Part shown: positions 7,530-14,615 of the stretch, piece after piece
Position numbering within the stretch: the first letter of the stretch is position 1
Layout: the number at the start of each line of letters is the position of its first letter
Assembly: GCA_910577885.1 (NCBI GenBank)
Contig: CAJTNK010000031.1
Coordinates: 1 to 19,320, forward strand
From: an uncultured Rikenella sp.
GTDB lineage: Bacteria; Bacteroidota; Bacteroidia; Bacteroidales; Rikenellaceae
Length of the DNA: 19,320 nucleotides
Direction: 5' to 3'
Program-made: the position numbers and the translations under genes
The notes under the pieces: model-generated
Told to the model about the DNA's origin: nothing
The model's database searches: none
Seen by the model: the letters and a program-made list of their open reading frames with translations, nothing else

Positions 7530-8697
7530 GGCACAAGGTGTGTGATTTTATCATCATGCGCGGAATGTGGAACGGTCCTTTGAACATATTCCCCTTGGCC
7601 GGCTGTGCCACCGTTCCGTCGCGATGCAGGTAGCCGTACCACTCGCCGAACCGCGCATCCGGGAAGTGGCCGTACGCATATTCGTTGATCCGGCGGTGCA
7701 TCCGCAGGTACTTGTCGTCGCGCGTGGCCAGATATGCGTACAAGGTCGCGATAATCGCCTCGGTCTGCGGCCACCAGAATTTCATGTCCTGCGAATAGTC
7801 CTGGGCCGGGAAACCCCGGCAGTCGCGGAAGTTGATGATCCCGCCGAACTCCTCGTCCCATCCCCACTCCCACGACCAGTCGAGGATCGTGAGCGCCGTT
7901 TCGGTCAACTCGCGGTCCCACCCGCGATACCGGGCTTCCTCCAGCAGGAACCACGCCGTCTCGATGCAATGGCCCGGGTTGATGACCCGCCCGGCCATCG
8001 AGTCCAGAAACTCGCCGTTCGGCCCTACGGTCTCCAACAGGGCCCGAAACTCCGGGTGCATGAAATCGTTGCGAATTTCGGCGATCGACCGGTCGATCTG
8101 CTCGGTCAGCACCCGCTGCTCGCCCACCGCCTCGCGAATCCGCGAGGCGGTGTTGATGAGGATCATGGTCAGCGAATGCCCCTTCCCGACAAAACCCTCC
8201 TCCCGGAACTTAGGCTCCAGGAACCCGGGAGTTGACGCCATCCGCAGGATCCGTTCGAAAAGCTCCAGCGCCTTCGCCCCGCAAGCCTTGTCGCCCGTCG
8301 CGATCGCATACTCCGACAGGGCGATCGCCGTAAAACACTCCGAAAACAGATACCGCCGCTTCCGCACCGGCCGCCCGTCGGCCGTCACCTCGAAAAACAT
8401 ATGTCCGTCGGTGTCCGTCCCGTACCGTTCGATGAAATCGAGGGTCGTTTTCGCCGCCTCCAACCACTCCGGCTTCCGTTCGACGTGGTTGTAAGCGAAC
8501 GCGCACACGAAGGCGAACCGTCCCTGAAACCAAATCGACTTGTCGCTGTCCATCAACCGCCCGTCGCGATCCAGCGCGGTGTAAATACCGCCATGCTCGC
8601 GGTCCAATCCGTGGGTCAGCCAAAACGGCAGGATATTTTCCACCAGGTCGGCCCGGTACTGTTCGCCCCAATAGCGCAGATAACTCTTCTGATCCAT
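7504..8697 (-). CDS. N-acylglucosamine 2-epimerase family protein (AGE/RenBP type)
   Basis: This 397-residue protein matches the AGE family, an (alpha/alpha)6 barrel. Signature segments are WFQGRFAFVCAFAYN, SECFTAIALSEYAIATGD, NPGHCIETAWFLLEEA with His243, MKFWWPQTEAI, FGEWYGYLHRDGT and GPFHIPRMM with His377. The two His residues correspond to the catalytic pair of the family. AGE proteins interconvert N-acetylmannosamine and N-acetylglucosamine. Cellobiose 2-epimerases share the fold, but the NanM-like partner and the close match to the RenBP-type motifs favour N-acetylmannosamine, the product of sialic acid cleavage. No sialic acid lyase, transporter or sialidase is in the window. The region before the start holds the 18-base tandem repeats. 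Confidence 0.9.
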   Translation of the reverse strand: MDQKSYLRYWGEQYRADLVENILPFWLTHGLDREHGGIYTALDRDGRLMDSDKSIWFQGRFAFVCAFAYNHVERKPEWLEAAKTTLDFIERYGTDTDGHMFFEVTADGRPVRKRRYLFSECFTAIALSEYAIATGDKACGAKALELFERILRMASTPGFLEPKFREEGFVGKGHSLTMILINTASRIREAVGEQRVLTEQIDRSIAEIRNDFMHPEFRALLETVGPNGEFLDSMAGRVINPGHCIETAWFLLEEARYRGWDRELTETALTILDWSWEWGWDEEFGGIINFRDCRGFPAQDYSQDMKFWWPQTEAIIATLYAYLATRDDKYLRMHRRINEYAYGHFPDARFGEWYGYLHRDGTVAQPAKGNMFKGPFHIPRMMIKSHTLCHEILDLLA

Positions 8698-8724
8698 AGC
8701 TCTTTATGAGTGTGTGTAAGATGT

Positions 8725-8778
8725 GCAAAAAAGGTCGCCCCCGCAAAAAAGGTCGCCCCCGCAAAAAAGGTCGCTCTC
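8725..8778. repeat. 18-base tandem repeat, three copies
   Basis: The unit GCAAAAAAGGTCGCCCCC occurs exactly at 8725-8742 and 8743-8760, and with two changes at 8761-8778. A fragment of a fourth unit (GCAAGGATG) follows. The array lies in the 129-base gap between radC and the epimerase gene. On the minus strand each unit places TTTTTTG, which resembles a -33 box, ahead of the epimerase gene. It is a candidate variable-number repeat. Confidence 0.95.
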
Positions 8779-8826
8779 CCGCAAGGATGCCGCCCCGCTC
8801 GGTCTCTCCGCCCCCTCCGCCGCCCC

Positions 8827-9504
8827 TCACAGCAAGCCCTGCTCGGCAAAACTGAACGACTCGGAATCGGCGATAATCACGTGGTCCAACAAGCGCATGT
8901 CGAAGTACGAGGCCGCGAGCCGGATCTTGCGGGTGTTCAGGAGGTCCTGTTCGCTGGGCGCGGCCGCACCGGAAGGGTGGTTGTGCACCAGCACGAGCCC
9001 CGACGCGTTGCGGTCCAACGCCCGTCGGATCACGATCCGAGGATCGATCACCGTTCCCTCGACACCCCCTTGGCTCACCCGAAACCGCTCCAGGATCCGT
9101 TTCGAACGCGAGAGGAGCATCGCCCACACCTCCTCGTGCGGCAGGTCGGCCAACAGCGGCCCGAAGATCGAGACGATATCCGTACTCCCCGCGATGCGGT
9201 CGGTGGTCGGGAGCTCCGCGGCGCGCCTCCTCCGCCCCAGCTCCAACGCCGCCACGATCCCCACCCCGCGCGCCGGACCGATGCCGTCGAACGCCTGCAG
9301 TTCGGCCAGGCTCATCCGCCCCAGCTCCACCAGGTTCCCGCCCACGGCATCCAACAGCAGTCGCCCCACCTCGACGGCCGACCGTTCCGGGGTGCCGGAG
9401 CCGATCAGCACGCCCAGCAACTCGGCATCGCTCAGCTCCGATGCGCCGCGGCTCATCAGCTTCTCGCGGGGACGGTCCTGTTCGTCCCACTCTTTGATCC
9501 CCAT
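8827..9504 (-). CDS. radC: RadC family JAMM-domain protein
   Basis: This 225-residue protein has both RadC parts. An N-terminal UPF0758 helix-hairpin-helix region (about 1-100, with REKLMSRGASELSDAELL and the FDGIGPARGVGIVAALELG hairpin) precedes a C-terminal MPN/JAMM metalloprotease-like domain. The metal motif is complete: HNHPSG at 174-179, then Ser184 and Asp187, which fits HxH-x7-SxxD. A candidate acidic partner lies in HEEVWAMLL. Despite its name, the family's role in DNA repair is unproven. It is full length. It starts 14 bases after the porX stop codon and is probably cotranscribed with porX. Confidence 0.95.
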   Translation of the reverse strand: MGIKEWDEQDRPREKLMSRGASELSDAELLGVLIGSGTPERSAVEVGRLLLDAVGGNLVELGRMSLAELQAFDGIGPARGVGIVAALELGRRRRAAELPTTDRIAGSTDIVSIFGPLLADLPHEEVWAMLLSRSKRILERFRVSQGGVEGTVIDPRIVIRRALDRNASGLVLVHNHPSGAAAPSEQDLLNTRKIRLAASYFDMRLLDHVIIADSESFSFAEQGLL

Positions 9505-9518
9505 ACCCCCTCCGGCGT

Positions 9519-11078
9519 TTATTTCGGATTCAGGACGATGTACGGTACCATCATCTCCTCCATCGAGATTCCGCCGTGTTGGAACGTGTTCTTATAGTAC
9601 CGGACGTGCTGGTTGAAGTTGTTCGGGTAGACCAGAAAATCGTGGTCGTAGGCGAAAATATAGGTCGACGTGAGGTTCGATTTCGGCAAGTGAGCCTCCT
9701 CGGGCCGCGTGATGGCGAACACCTGTTTCGGGTCGTAACTGAGGTTCCGCCCGCTCTTGTAACGCAGGTTCGGCGAGGTCTCGCGGTCGCCCACCACCCG
9801 TACCGGGTTGTCCACCCGGATGGTCCCGTGGTCCGACGTGATGACGATCGTATGGTCCCGCTCCGAGAGCTGTTTCATGATCTCCCACAGGTCCGAGTGC
9901 TCGAACCACGACCGCGTCAGCGACCGGAAAGCCGCCTCCTCCTCGGCCAGCTCGCGGATGATCTCGCTCTCGGTGCGGGCGTGCGAGAGGATGTCCAGAA
10001 AATTGTAGACCACCACCGACAGATCCACCGTCGACAACCGGTCGATGTTCTCCAGCAGGCGTTTGCCCTGCTCCGGTCGGACGAGTTTGTCGAAGCTCAT
10101 CCGGTACGGCTTGCCGAGCTGCTGGAGCTGCCGCCTCAGGAAATCCTCTTCGTACCGGTTCTTGCCGCCCTCCTGGTTGTCGTTGAGCCACAGGTCGGGC
10201 ATCAGCCGCGAGATAGCCAGCGGCGTGAGTCCCGCAAACAAGGCGTTCCGTGCATACTGCGTGGCGGTCGGCAGAATCGCGCAGTAGAACTCCTCGCTCG
10301 CCACATCGAAGTGGTTGTGCAGCAACGGCCGGATCATCAGCCACTGGTCGTACCGGAAGTTGTCGATCAGCAGGAAGGTGGTCTTTCGCGACTTGTCCAC
10401 CACCGGGAAGAGCTTCTGCCGCAACAGGGTGTGCGACAAGGTAGGCCGCTGCGGATCCCCGTCGTCGAACCACCCCAGGTAGTTCGCCTTCACGAACCGG
10501 GCATAGAGGTCGTTGGCCTCCTTGAACTGGTACGAGAGGATCTCACGCACGCTGGTGTCGTTCGACTCCGACAGTTCGATGTCCCACTGCACGAGCTTCC
10601 GGTAGATGTCGGTCCACTCCCCGAAGGTCCCGGCCGACGAGAGGGCCACCGAGATCTTGCCGAAGTCCGACCGGTAGTCGGCCGTGCTCTGCTCCGACAC
10701 CAGCTGCTGCTGATGGACGTTCTTCTTGATCGAGAGCAACACCTGGTTCGGATTGACCGGCTTGATGAGGTAATCGGCGATCTTCGACCCCACGGCCCGG
10801 TCCATGATATTCTCCTCCTCGGACTTGGTCACCATCACCACCGGGGTGGTCGGCGCATAGGCCTTGAGCTGCGGCAAGGTCTCCAGACCGGTCATCCCGG
10901 GCATCATCTCGTCCAGAATGATGAGGTCGAACGGCCGCTGCTGAACCAGTTCAACGGCATCGTAACCGTTGTTGCTGGTCTCGACCTCGTACCCTTTGCT
11001 CTGCAGAAACAACAGGTGGGGCTTCAACAACTCGATCTCGTCGTCTACCCACAAGATACGTACCTTCGTGCTATTCAT
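9519..11078 (-). CDS. porX: T9SS response regulator PorX (REC plus PglZ domains)
   Basis: This 519-residue protein has the distinctive PorX layout. A receiver domain (about 1-125) carries the acidic pair D12/D13, phospho-acceptor D56 in IILDEMMPG, T84 and K106. A helical linker leads to a C-terminal PglZ domain of the alkaline phosphatase superfamily. Its metal-site segments are visible: LLIDNFRYDQW, ATQYARNALFAGL with Thr273 as the expected catalytic residue, SDHGT, and FQHGGISMEEMMVP. In Porphyromonas and Flavobacterium, PorX pairs with histidine kinase PorY and controls type IX secretion; its PglZ domain acts on cyclic or linear oligonucleotides. The length matches known PorX and no key residue is missing. 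PorY is not in the window. A 56-base gap separates it from the sugar epimerase gene upstream, so it may share that transcript. Confidence 0.97.
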   Translation of the reverse strand: MNSTKVRILWVDDEIELLKPHLLFLQSKGYEVETSNNGYDAVELVQQRPFDLIILDEMMPGMTGLETLPQLKAYAPTTPVVMVTKSEEENIMDRAVGSKIADYLIKPVNPNQVLLSIKKNVHQQQLVSEQSTADYRSDFGKISVALSSAGTFGEWTDIYRKLVQWDIELSESNDTSVREILSYQFKEANDLYARFVKANYLGWFDDGDPQRPTLSHTLLRQKLFPVVDKSRKTTFLLIDNFRYDQWLMIRPLLHNHFDVASEEFYCAILPTATQYARNALFAGLTPLAISRLMPDLWLNDNQEGGKNRYEEDFLRRQLQQLGKPYRMSFDKLVRPEQGKRLLENIDRLSTVDLSVVVYNFLDILSHARTESEIIRELAEEEAAFRSLTRSWFEHSDLWEIMKQLSERDHTIVITSDHGTIRVDNPVRVVGDRETSPNLRYKSGRNLSYDPKQVFAITRPEEAHLPKSNLTSTYIFAYDHDFLVYPNNFNQHVRYYKNTFQHGGISMEEMMVPYIVLNPK

Positions 11079-11134
11079 GGATTAAAGAGTAGGTGTGTAA
11101 TCTTTCCATACCTGTGCCGTTTTGTGCCCCCCCG

Positions 11135-11566
11135 TCACAACCGGTCGCCGCCCCACATGGCCGGTTCCCAGCGCCAGCTGTCGAGCACCGCCTCGTCCAG
11201 CACCTTGCCCGAAAAGACCAGCAGCAGGCTGTCCGGTTCCGTCGCCCGGATGCAGTTGGCATAGCCCGCCGGCAGGCAGAGCAACTGGCTCCGCGCAGCA
11301 GTCAGCGTAAAGATCTCGGGGATAAGATCCGGCGAGGGATTTTCCCAGTCGTCCGGTCGCACGAACGCCAGCCGGAAACCCCCGCGCAAGCACTGAAACC
11401 ATTTCGCCTCGAACCGATGCCCGTGCCAGCCGCGAATCACCTCCGTCGTGTCGTGTCGGAGGAGGTAGTACCGGTGCGCCCCCTCGAGGTGAAAGTCGTT
11501 CATGTGCACCAGCTCGCCCCGGTGGTCGCGGAAGATGCCTCCTTCCAGGATGCGGATTTCGCTCAT
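11135..11566 (-). CDS. RmlC-like cupin sugar epimerase/isomerase
   Basis: This 143-residue single-domain cupin resembles the dTDP-4-dehydrorhamnose 3,5-epimerase group as found in Bacteroidetes surface-sugar clusters. Supporting segments are GGIFRDHRGELVHMNDF near residue 10, an IRGWHGHRFEAKWFQCLRG core around 44-61 with paired His48 and His50, and LPAGYANCIRA later on. The start at 11566 gives the standard N-terminus (MSEIRILEGGIF); the longer frame overlaps rfbA and lacks similarity. It lies 14 bases after rfbA, which makes its nucleotide-activated precursor, so the two form one operon. The dehydratase (RmlB) and reductase (RmlD) for rhamnose are absent here, so the exact sugar is unknown. 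Canonical RmlC is longer (about 180 residues). Confidence 0.85.
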   Translation of the reverse strand: MSEIRILEGGIFRDHRGELVHMNDFHLEGAHRYYLLRHDTTEVIRGWHGHRFEAKWFQCLRGGFRLAFVRPDDWENPSPDLIPEIFTLTAARSQLLCLPAGYANCIRATEPDSLLLVFSGKVLDEAVLDSWRWEPAMWGGDRL

Positions 11567-11580
11567 CGTTCGATGCGGGT

Positions 11581-12468
11581 TTATTCGTTTTCCTTGATTC
11601 TGGACAATAGGTATTGTCCGTACTGATTTTTGGCCATGGGCTGTGCGATCTGTCGGAGTTTTTCGGCCGAGATCCACCCTTTCCCATAGGCAATCCCCTC
11701 CAGGCAAGCCACTTTCAGTCCCTGCCGTTTTTCGATCACCTCGATGAAGGTCGACGCCTCGCTCAGCGAGTCATGGGTCCCGGTATCCAACCAGGCAAAT
11801 CCCCGTCCCAAGAGCTGCACTTTCAGCTGGTTATCCCGCAGGAACTGTTCGTTGACGGTCGTGATCTCCAGTTCGCCCCGCGCCGACGGACGGATGTTCT
11901 TGGCCACCTCCACCACCCGGTTCGGATAGAAATAGAGTCCCACTACCGCATAATTCGACTTCGGTTCGGCGGGTTTCTCCTCCAGCGTCTCGGCATTGCC
12001 CTCCGCGTCGAACGACACCACGCCGTACCGCTCCGGATCGCTCACCCAGTAGCCGAAGACGGTTGCTTTCGGATCCGCCGCATCCTCGGCGCGGGCCACC
12101 GCCTCGCGCAGCATGCCCGAAAATCCCTGTCCGAAGAAAATATTGTCCCCGAGCACCAAGCAAGCGCTGTCATCTCCGATAAACCGTTCACCGATGATAA
12201 ATGCCTGTGCGAGTCCGTCCGGCGAAGGCTGTTCGGCATACTCGAACCTTACGCCGTAGTCCGATCCGTCGCCCAACAGTCGCTGAAAGCCCGGCAGGTC
12301 GTGCGGGGTCGAGATAATGAGGATCTCGCGGATTCCGGCCAGCATCAGCACCGAAATCGGGTAATAAATCATGGGTTTGTCGTAAATCGGGAGCATCTGC
12401 TTGCTCACGCCTTTGGTGATCGGGTAGAGCCGCGTGCCCGAACCCCCGGCCAATACGATACCTTTCAT
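11581..12468 (-). CDS. rfbA: glucose-1-phosphate thymidylyltransferase RfbA/RmlA
   Basis: This 295-residue enzyme has the RmlA signature at its start (GGSGTRLYPITKGVSKQMLP with the catalytic Arg and Lys). YDKPMIYYPISVLMLAGI, VLGDNIFFGQG, EEKPAEPKSNYAVVGLY and FAWLDTGTHDSL follow. It joins dTTP and glucose-1-phosphate into dTDP-glucose, the first step toward dTDP-deoxysugars of O-antigen or other surface glycans. The length is typical. Upstream lies the long repeat region, so this gene probably opens the transcript rfbA, cupin epimerase and perhaps porX-radC. Confidence 0.96.
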   Translation of the reverse strand: MKGIVLAGGSGTRLYPITKGVSKQMLPIYDKPMIYYPISVLMLAGIREILIISTPHDLPGFQRLLGDGSDYGVRFEYAEQPSPDGLAQAFIIGERFIGDDSACLVLGDNIFFGQGFSGMLREAVARAEDAADPKATVFGYWVSDPERYGVVSFDAEGNAETLEEKPAEPKSNYAVVGLYFYPNRVVEVAKNIRPSARGELEITTVNEQFLRDNQLKVQLLGRGFAWLDTGTHDSLSEASTFIEVIEKRQGLKVACLEGIAYGKGWISAEKLRQIAQPMAKNQYGQYLLSRIKENE

Positions 12469-12492
12469 AATCGTCGTATGTTTTTAGTAGTC

Positions 12493-12500
12493 TAAAGTTA
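12493..12500 (-). promoter_or_regulatory. possible -7 box before rfbA
   Basis: Read on the minus strand, TAACTTTA matches TAnnTTTG in all fixed positions except the last G. It lies 25 bases before the rfbA start. No TTG is visible at the -33 distance, so this is a weak call. Confidence 0.3.
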
Positions 12501-12647
12501 GTTGTTTTCTCGGTCGTTGTATCTCTTCGGCCGTTTTTTTTGCGGCGGGGTGCGCAGACCCTCGCGGGCTGGGCTTTTCTCTCCCGTATGGCCCATACCG
12601 AGTGCCGGAAGGCACCGCCCGCCCGGCGTAAGGGCAGTCTTCTCCAG

Positions 12648-12726
12648 CCCCGCGCGCCTGGGGAAATCATTTCCGATAAACCATCGTTTATCGGAGTGAT
12701 TTCCTCCTAAGGCGTAGCGCGCGGGG
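12648..12726. repeat. layered hairpin unit 1
   Basis: Outer arms CCCCGCGCGC (12648-12657) and GCGCGCGGGG (12717-12726) pair perfectly. Middle arms GGAAATCA (12662-12669) and TGATTTCC (12697-12704) also pair, as do the inner arms TCCGATAAAC (12672-12681) and GTTTATCGGA (12686-12695), leaving a 4-base loop. An unpaired stretch, TCCTAAGGCGTA, sits on the right side only. Confidence 0.93.
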
Positions 12727-12749
12727 GTATTCCCAAAAACATTCTTTGT

Positions 12750-12825
12750 CCGCGCGCCAGCGAAATCTTATTCAAACGCAAAACATGCGTTTGAACGATT
12801 TCGCTACTTTAGGCAGGGCGCGCGG
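12750..12825. repeat. layered hairpin unit 2
   Basis: Outer arms CCGCGCGCC (12750-12758) and GGCGCGCGG (12817-12825), middle arms AGCGAAATC (12759-12767) and GATTTCGCT (12797-12805), and inner arms TTCAAACGCA (12771-12780) and TGCGTTTGAA (12786-12795) are each perfect. The loop is AAACA. As in unit 1, the right side carries an unpaired stretch with AGGC (ACTTTAGGCAG), so the two units share one design with different tips. Confidence 0.93.
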
Positions 12826-12884
12826 TATCTTGAGAGAACTGCCCTCAGGCCGGGCAGGCCCCTACTAAGGCTGAGAAAACCCCA

Positions 12885-12937
12885 GCAAAACACCCAACGG
12901 GTGCGCCGCGGGGGCGGTGCCTCCCGGCACCCGGTAT
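12885..12937 (-). repeat. 53-base repeat, copy 1
   Basis: It matches the stretch at 13000-13052 at 50 of 53 positions. Both begin GCAAAACACCCAA, share GGGTGCGCCGCGGGGGCGGT and end CGGTAT. The strand is set by comparison with the plus-oriented motif at 12588. Confidence 0.93.
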
Positions 12938-12960
12938 TACCTGTTCTCCGAAAATTTCTC

Positions 12961-13065
12961 ACCCGGCAGGCCCGGTTCGAGTGCCGAGCGGCACCCCCGG
13001 CAAAACACCCAAAGGGTGCGCCGCGGGGGCGGTGCCTTCCGGCACTCGGTATGGGCCATCCGGGT
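12961..13065. repeat. 105-base imperfect palindrome
   Basis: ACCCGG at 12961 pairs with CCGGGT at 13060-13065. CGAGTGCCG (12978-12986) pairs with CGGCACTCG (13040-13048), and GGCACC (12990-12995) with GGTGCC (13031-13036). The loop contains the shared CAAAACACCC segment. It looks like two copies of one element in head-to-head arrangement. Confidence 0.85.
13000..13052 (-). repeat. 53-base repeat, copy 2
   Basis: This is the second copy of the direct repeat, 115 bases from copy 1, with three differences. Its right half overlaps the right arm of the 46-base inverted repeat. Confidence 0.93.
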
Positions 13066-13141
13066 GAGAAAATGAGTTCAAGCCGGACGGTCCGGCACTC
13101 GGCATGGCCCATTCAGCCCCGAAAAACCCGGCCCCAAAAAA

Positions 13142-14416
13142 CTACAGCCTCCCCGTCACCTGCTCCTTCGGCAAGATTCCCTTGATGTCGTAGAGAACCG
13201 CCTCGGGGCCGCTGAGCCATTGCCGAACGTCCGTCTCCAGAAACTGGCGATGCGCCACCGCCAGTACCACCGCGTCGTATCGCCCCGAGGCCCCCTCCAG
13301 CGTAGGGAGCAGCTCGATGCCGTACTCCCGCCGAACCTCCTCGGCCGACGCCCACGGGTCGTACACCTCGACGTCGCATTGAAACTCCCGCAGTTCGCTC
13401 ACCACGTCCACAACTTTTGTGTTTCGGATATCCGGACAGTTCTCCTTGAACGTGATCCCCAACACCAGCACCCGCGCCTGTTTTACCTTGAAATCATGCC
13501 CGATCAGGAGTTTGACCACCTTGTCCGCCACGAAAGCCCCCATCGAGTCGTTGACCCTTCGTCCGGAACTGATGATCGCCGTGTGGTAGCCCGCCTGTTC
13601 GGCTTTCCACTTCAGGTAGTAGGGGTCCACCCCGATGCAGTGGCCGCCGACCAGACCCGGTGCCAGGCGAATGAAATTCCATTTCGTGGCCGCCGCCTCG
13701 ATCACCTCCTGGGTGTCGATCCCCAGGCGGTCGAAAATCAAGGCCAATTCGTTGAAAAATGAGATGTTGATGTCCCGTTGACAGTTCTCGATGATCTTCG
13801 ACGCCTCGGCCACCTTGAGCGACGACGCGCGGAAGGTCCCGTTCTGCAAAACGCTGTTGTAGAGCCGGTCGACGAACTCCGCCGTCTCGGGGGTCGACCC
13901 CGAAGTCACTTTCCGGATCGTGGCGAAGGTGTGTTGCTTGTCTCCCGGGTTGATTCGCTCGGGCGAGTAGCCCACAAAGAAGTCGCCGTTGAAAGTCAGT
14001 CCCGAAGCCCGTTCGAGTTCCGGCACACAGACCTCTTCCGTCGCCCCCGGATAGACGGTCGACTCGTAGATCACCGTGTCGCCCCGTTTCAAAACGCTTC
14101 CGACCGTCGCCGAAGCCGCGATCAACGGCCCCATATCGGGCCGTTTGTCAGTGGTGATGGGGGTCGGCACGGTAACGATATAGACCGTGCAATTCCGAAT
14201 CTCCTCCGGGTCGGAGGTGAAGCGGAGCGAGCTCTCGCGCAGCATGTCATCGGCGACTTCGAGCGTGGCGTCGTGTCCGGTCCGGAGCCCTTCGACCCGG
14301 CGGGCGTTGATATCGAACCCCACGACAGGGTACTGCCGGGCGAATTCGACCGCCAGCGGCAGGCCGACATACCCGAGTCCGATGACGGCTATTGGGATGG
14401 GTGGCATATGGTGCAT
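13142..14416 (-). CDS. tviB: TviB/WbpO-type UDP-N-acetylhexosamine 6-dehydrogenase
   Basis: This 424-residue enzyme is a nucleotide-sugar dehydrogenase. The NAD-binding motif GLGYVGLP is at 13-20, followed by VPTPITTDKRPDMGPL, YESTVYPGATEEVCVPELE, FVGYSPERINPGDKQH and the catalytic segment GLVGGHCIGVDPYYL with Cys260. GITFKENCPDIRNTKVVDVV comes near the C-terminus. This set matches the Vi-antigen TviB and WbpO group, which oxidises UDP-GlcNAc or UDP-GalNAc to the uronic acid, better than UDP-glucose dehydrogenase. Translation may begin at M1 (14416) or M4 (14407), since the upstream promoter box is close. It makes an acidic sugar for surface polysaccharide. The repeat region separates it from rfbA. 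Confidence 0.93.
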   Translation of the reverse strand: MHHMPPIPIAVIGLGYVGLPLAVEFARQYPVVGFDINARRVEGLRTGHDATLEVADDMLRESSLRFTSDPEEIRNCTVYIVTVPTPITTDKRPDMGPLIAASATVGSVLKRGDTVIYESTVYPGATEEVCVPELERASGLTFNGDFFVGYSPERINPGDKQHTFATIRKVTSGSTPETAEFVDRLYNSVLQNGTFRASSLKVAEASKIIENCQRDINISFFNELALIFDRLGIDTQEVIEAAATKWNFIRLAPGLVGGHCIGVDPYYLKWKAEQAGYHTAIISSGRRVNDSMGAFVADKVVKLLIGHDFKVKQARVLVLGITFKENCPDIRNTKVVDVVSELREFQCDVEVYDPWASAEEVRREYGIELLPTLEGASGRYDAVVLAVAHRQFLETDVRQWLSGPEAVLYDIKGILPKEQVTGRL

Positions 14417-14429
14417 TGGTTTTATCCTT

Positions 14430-14437
14430 CAAAGATA
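14430..14437 (-). promoter_or_regulatory. -7 promoter box for tviB
   Basis: On the minus strand TATCTTTG is a perfect TAnnTTTG box, 13 bases before the first ATG of tviB. The leader would be very short, which favours use of the second start (14407). No clear -33 element is visible. Confidence 0.5.
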
Positions 14438-14600
14438 GCTATTTTTCCGAATGGATGGGAGGCGCGCCGGGGCTTCGGTTGATTTTCCGGTCCGGAGCCG
14501 TGGGGGTGGAGGAGGAGATGACCTTTGCCGTTGGTCGGGTGTGGGAAAACGGCCGGAAAATAAAAAATCGATCCGCTGGGATTTTTGTAAGGAAAATGGC

Positions 14601-14608
14601 TATATTTA
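14601..14608 (+). promoter_or_regulatory. possible -7 box for the EF-G2 gene
   Basis: TATATTTA fits TAnnTTTG except for the final base. A TTTG at 14584-14587 is only 13 bases upstream, shorter than the usual 19-21, so the -33 assignment is doubtful. Confidence 0.4.
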
Positions 14609-14615
14609 TAGGCGG

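Larger units (their letters stand above)
12621..12855. repeat. middle inverted repeat enclosing two hairpins
   Basis: GCCCGGCGTAAGGGCAGT at 12621-12638 pairs with 12838-12855 at 16 of 18 positions. This pair lies directly inside the left outer arm and encloses both layered hairpins, so the whole structure is nested. Confidence 0.85.
12575..13072. repeat. long inverted repeat pair bounding a 406-base segment
   Basis: Bases 12588-12620 are a perfect 33-base inverted match to 13027-13059 (core ATGGCCCATACCGAGTGCCG and its reverse complement). The match extends outward to 12575 and 13072 with two mismatches in 13 bases, giving 44 of 46. A shorter related copy in the same orientation as the right arm ends near 13113 (CCGGCACTCGGCATGGCCCA from about 13093), and a diverged plus-orientation copy lies near 12953-12998. 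No transposase is encoded between the arms. Confidence 0.93.
12469..13141. other. 673-base gene-free region filled with nested palindromes
   Basis: No convincing protein gene lies between rfbA and the UDP-sugar dehydrogenase gene. The frames that cross it yield the same odd peptide (WPIPSAGRHRP) from both strands, a consequence of the inverted repeats and not a coding signal. The region holds a 46-base inverted repeat pair, two layered hairpins of matching design, a 53-base direct repeat pair and a roughly 105-base palindrome, each listed separately. All copies are extremely GC-rich except the AT-rich hairpin tips. Confidence 0.85.

Noticed and set aside
8710..9597. Plus-strand frame with AKKVAP repeats, resembling a histone H1-like tail
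   Set aside because: The repeats simply translate the 18-base tandem array, and the rest is antisense to radC.
12511..12541. Plus-strand terminator (CGGTCG/CGGCCG with T8)
   Set aside because: No plus-strand gene ends here; the 6-bp stem includes a G-T pair and an 11-base loop, so function is doubtful.
12502..13185. Short frames encoding WPIPSAGRHRP on both strands, and CRISPR, attC or retron elements
   Set aside because: The shared peptide arises from the inverted repeats. There is no regular repeat-spacer pattern, no integron-type consensus and no reverse transcriptase or cas gene.
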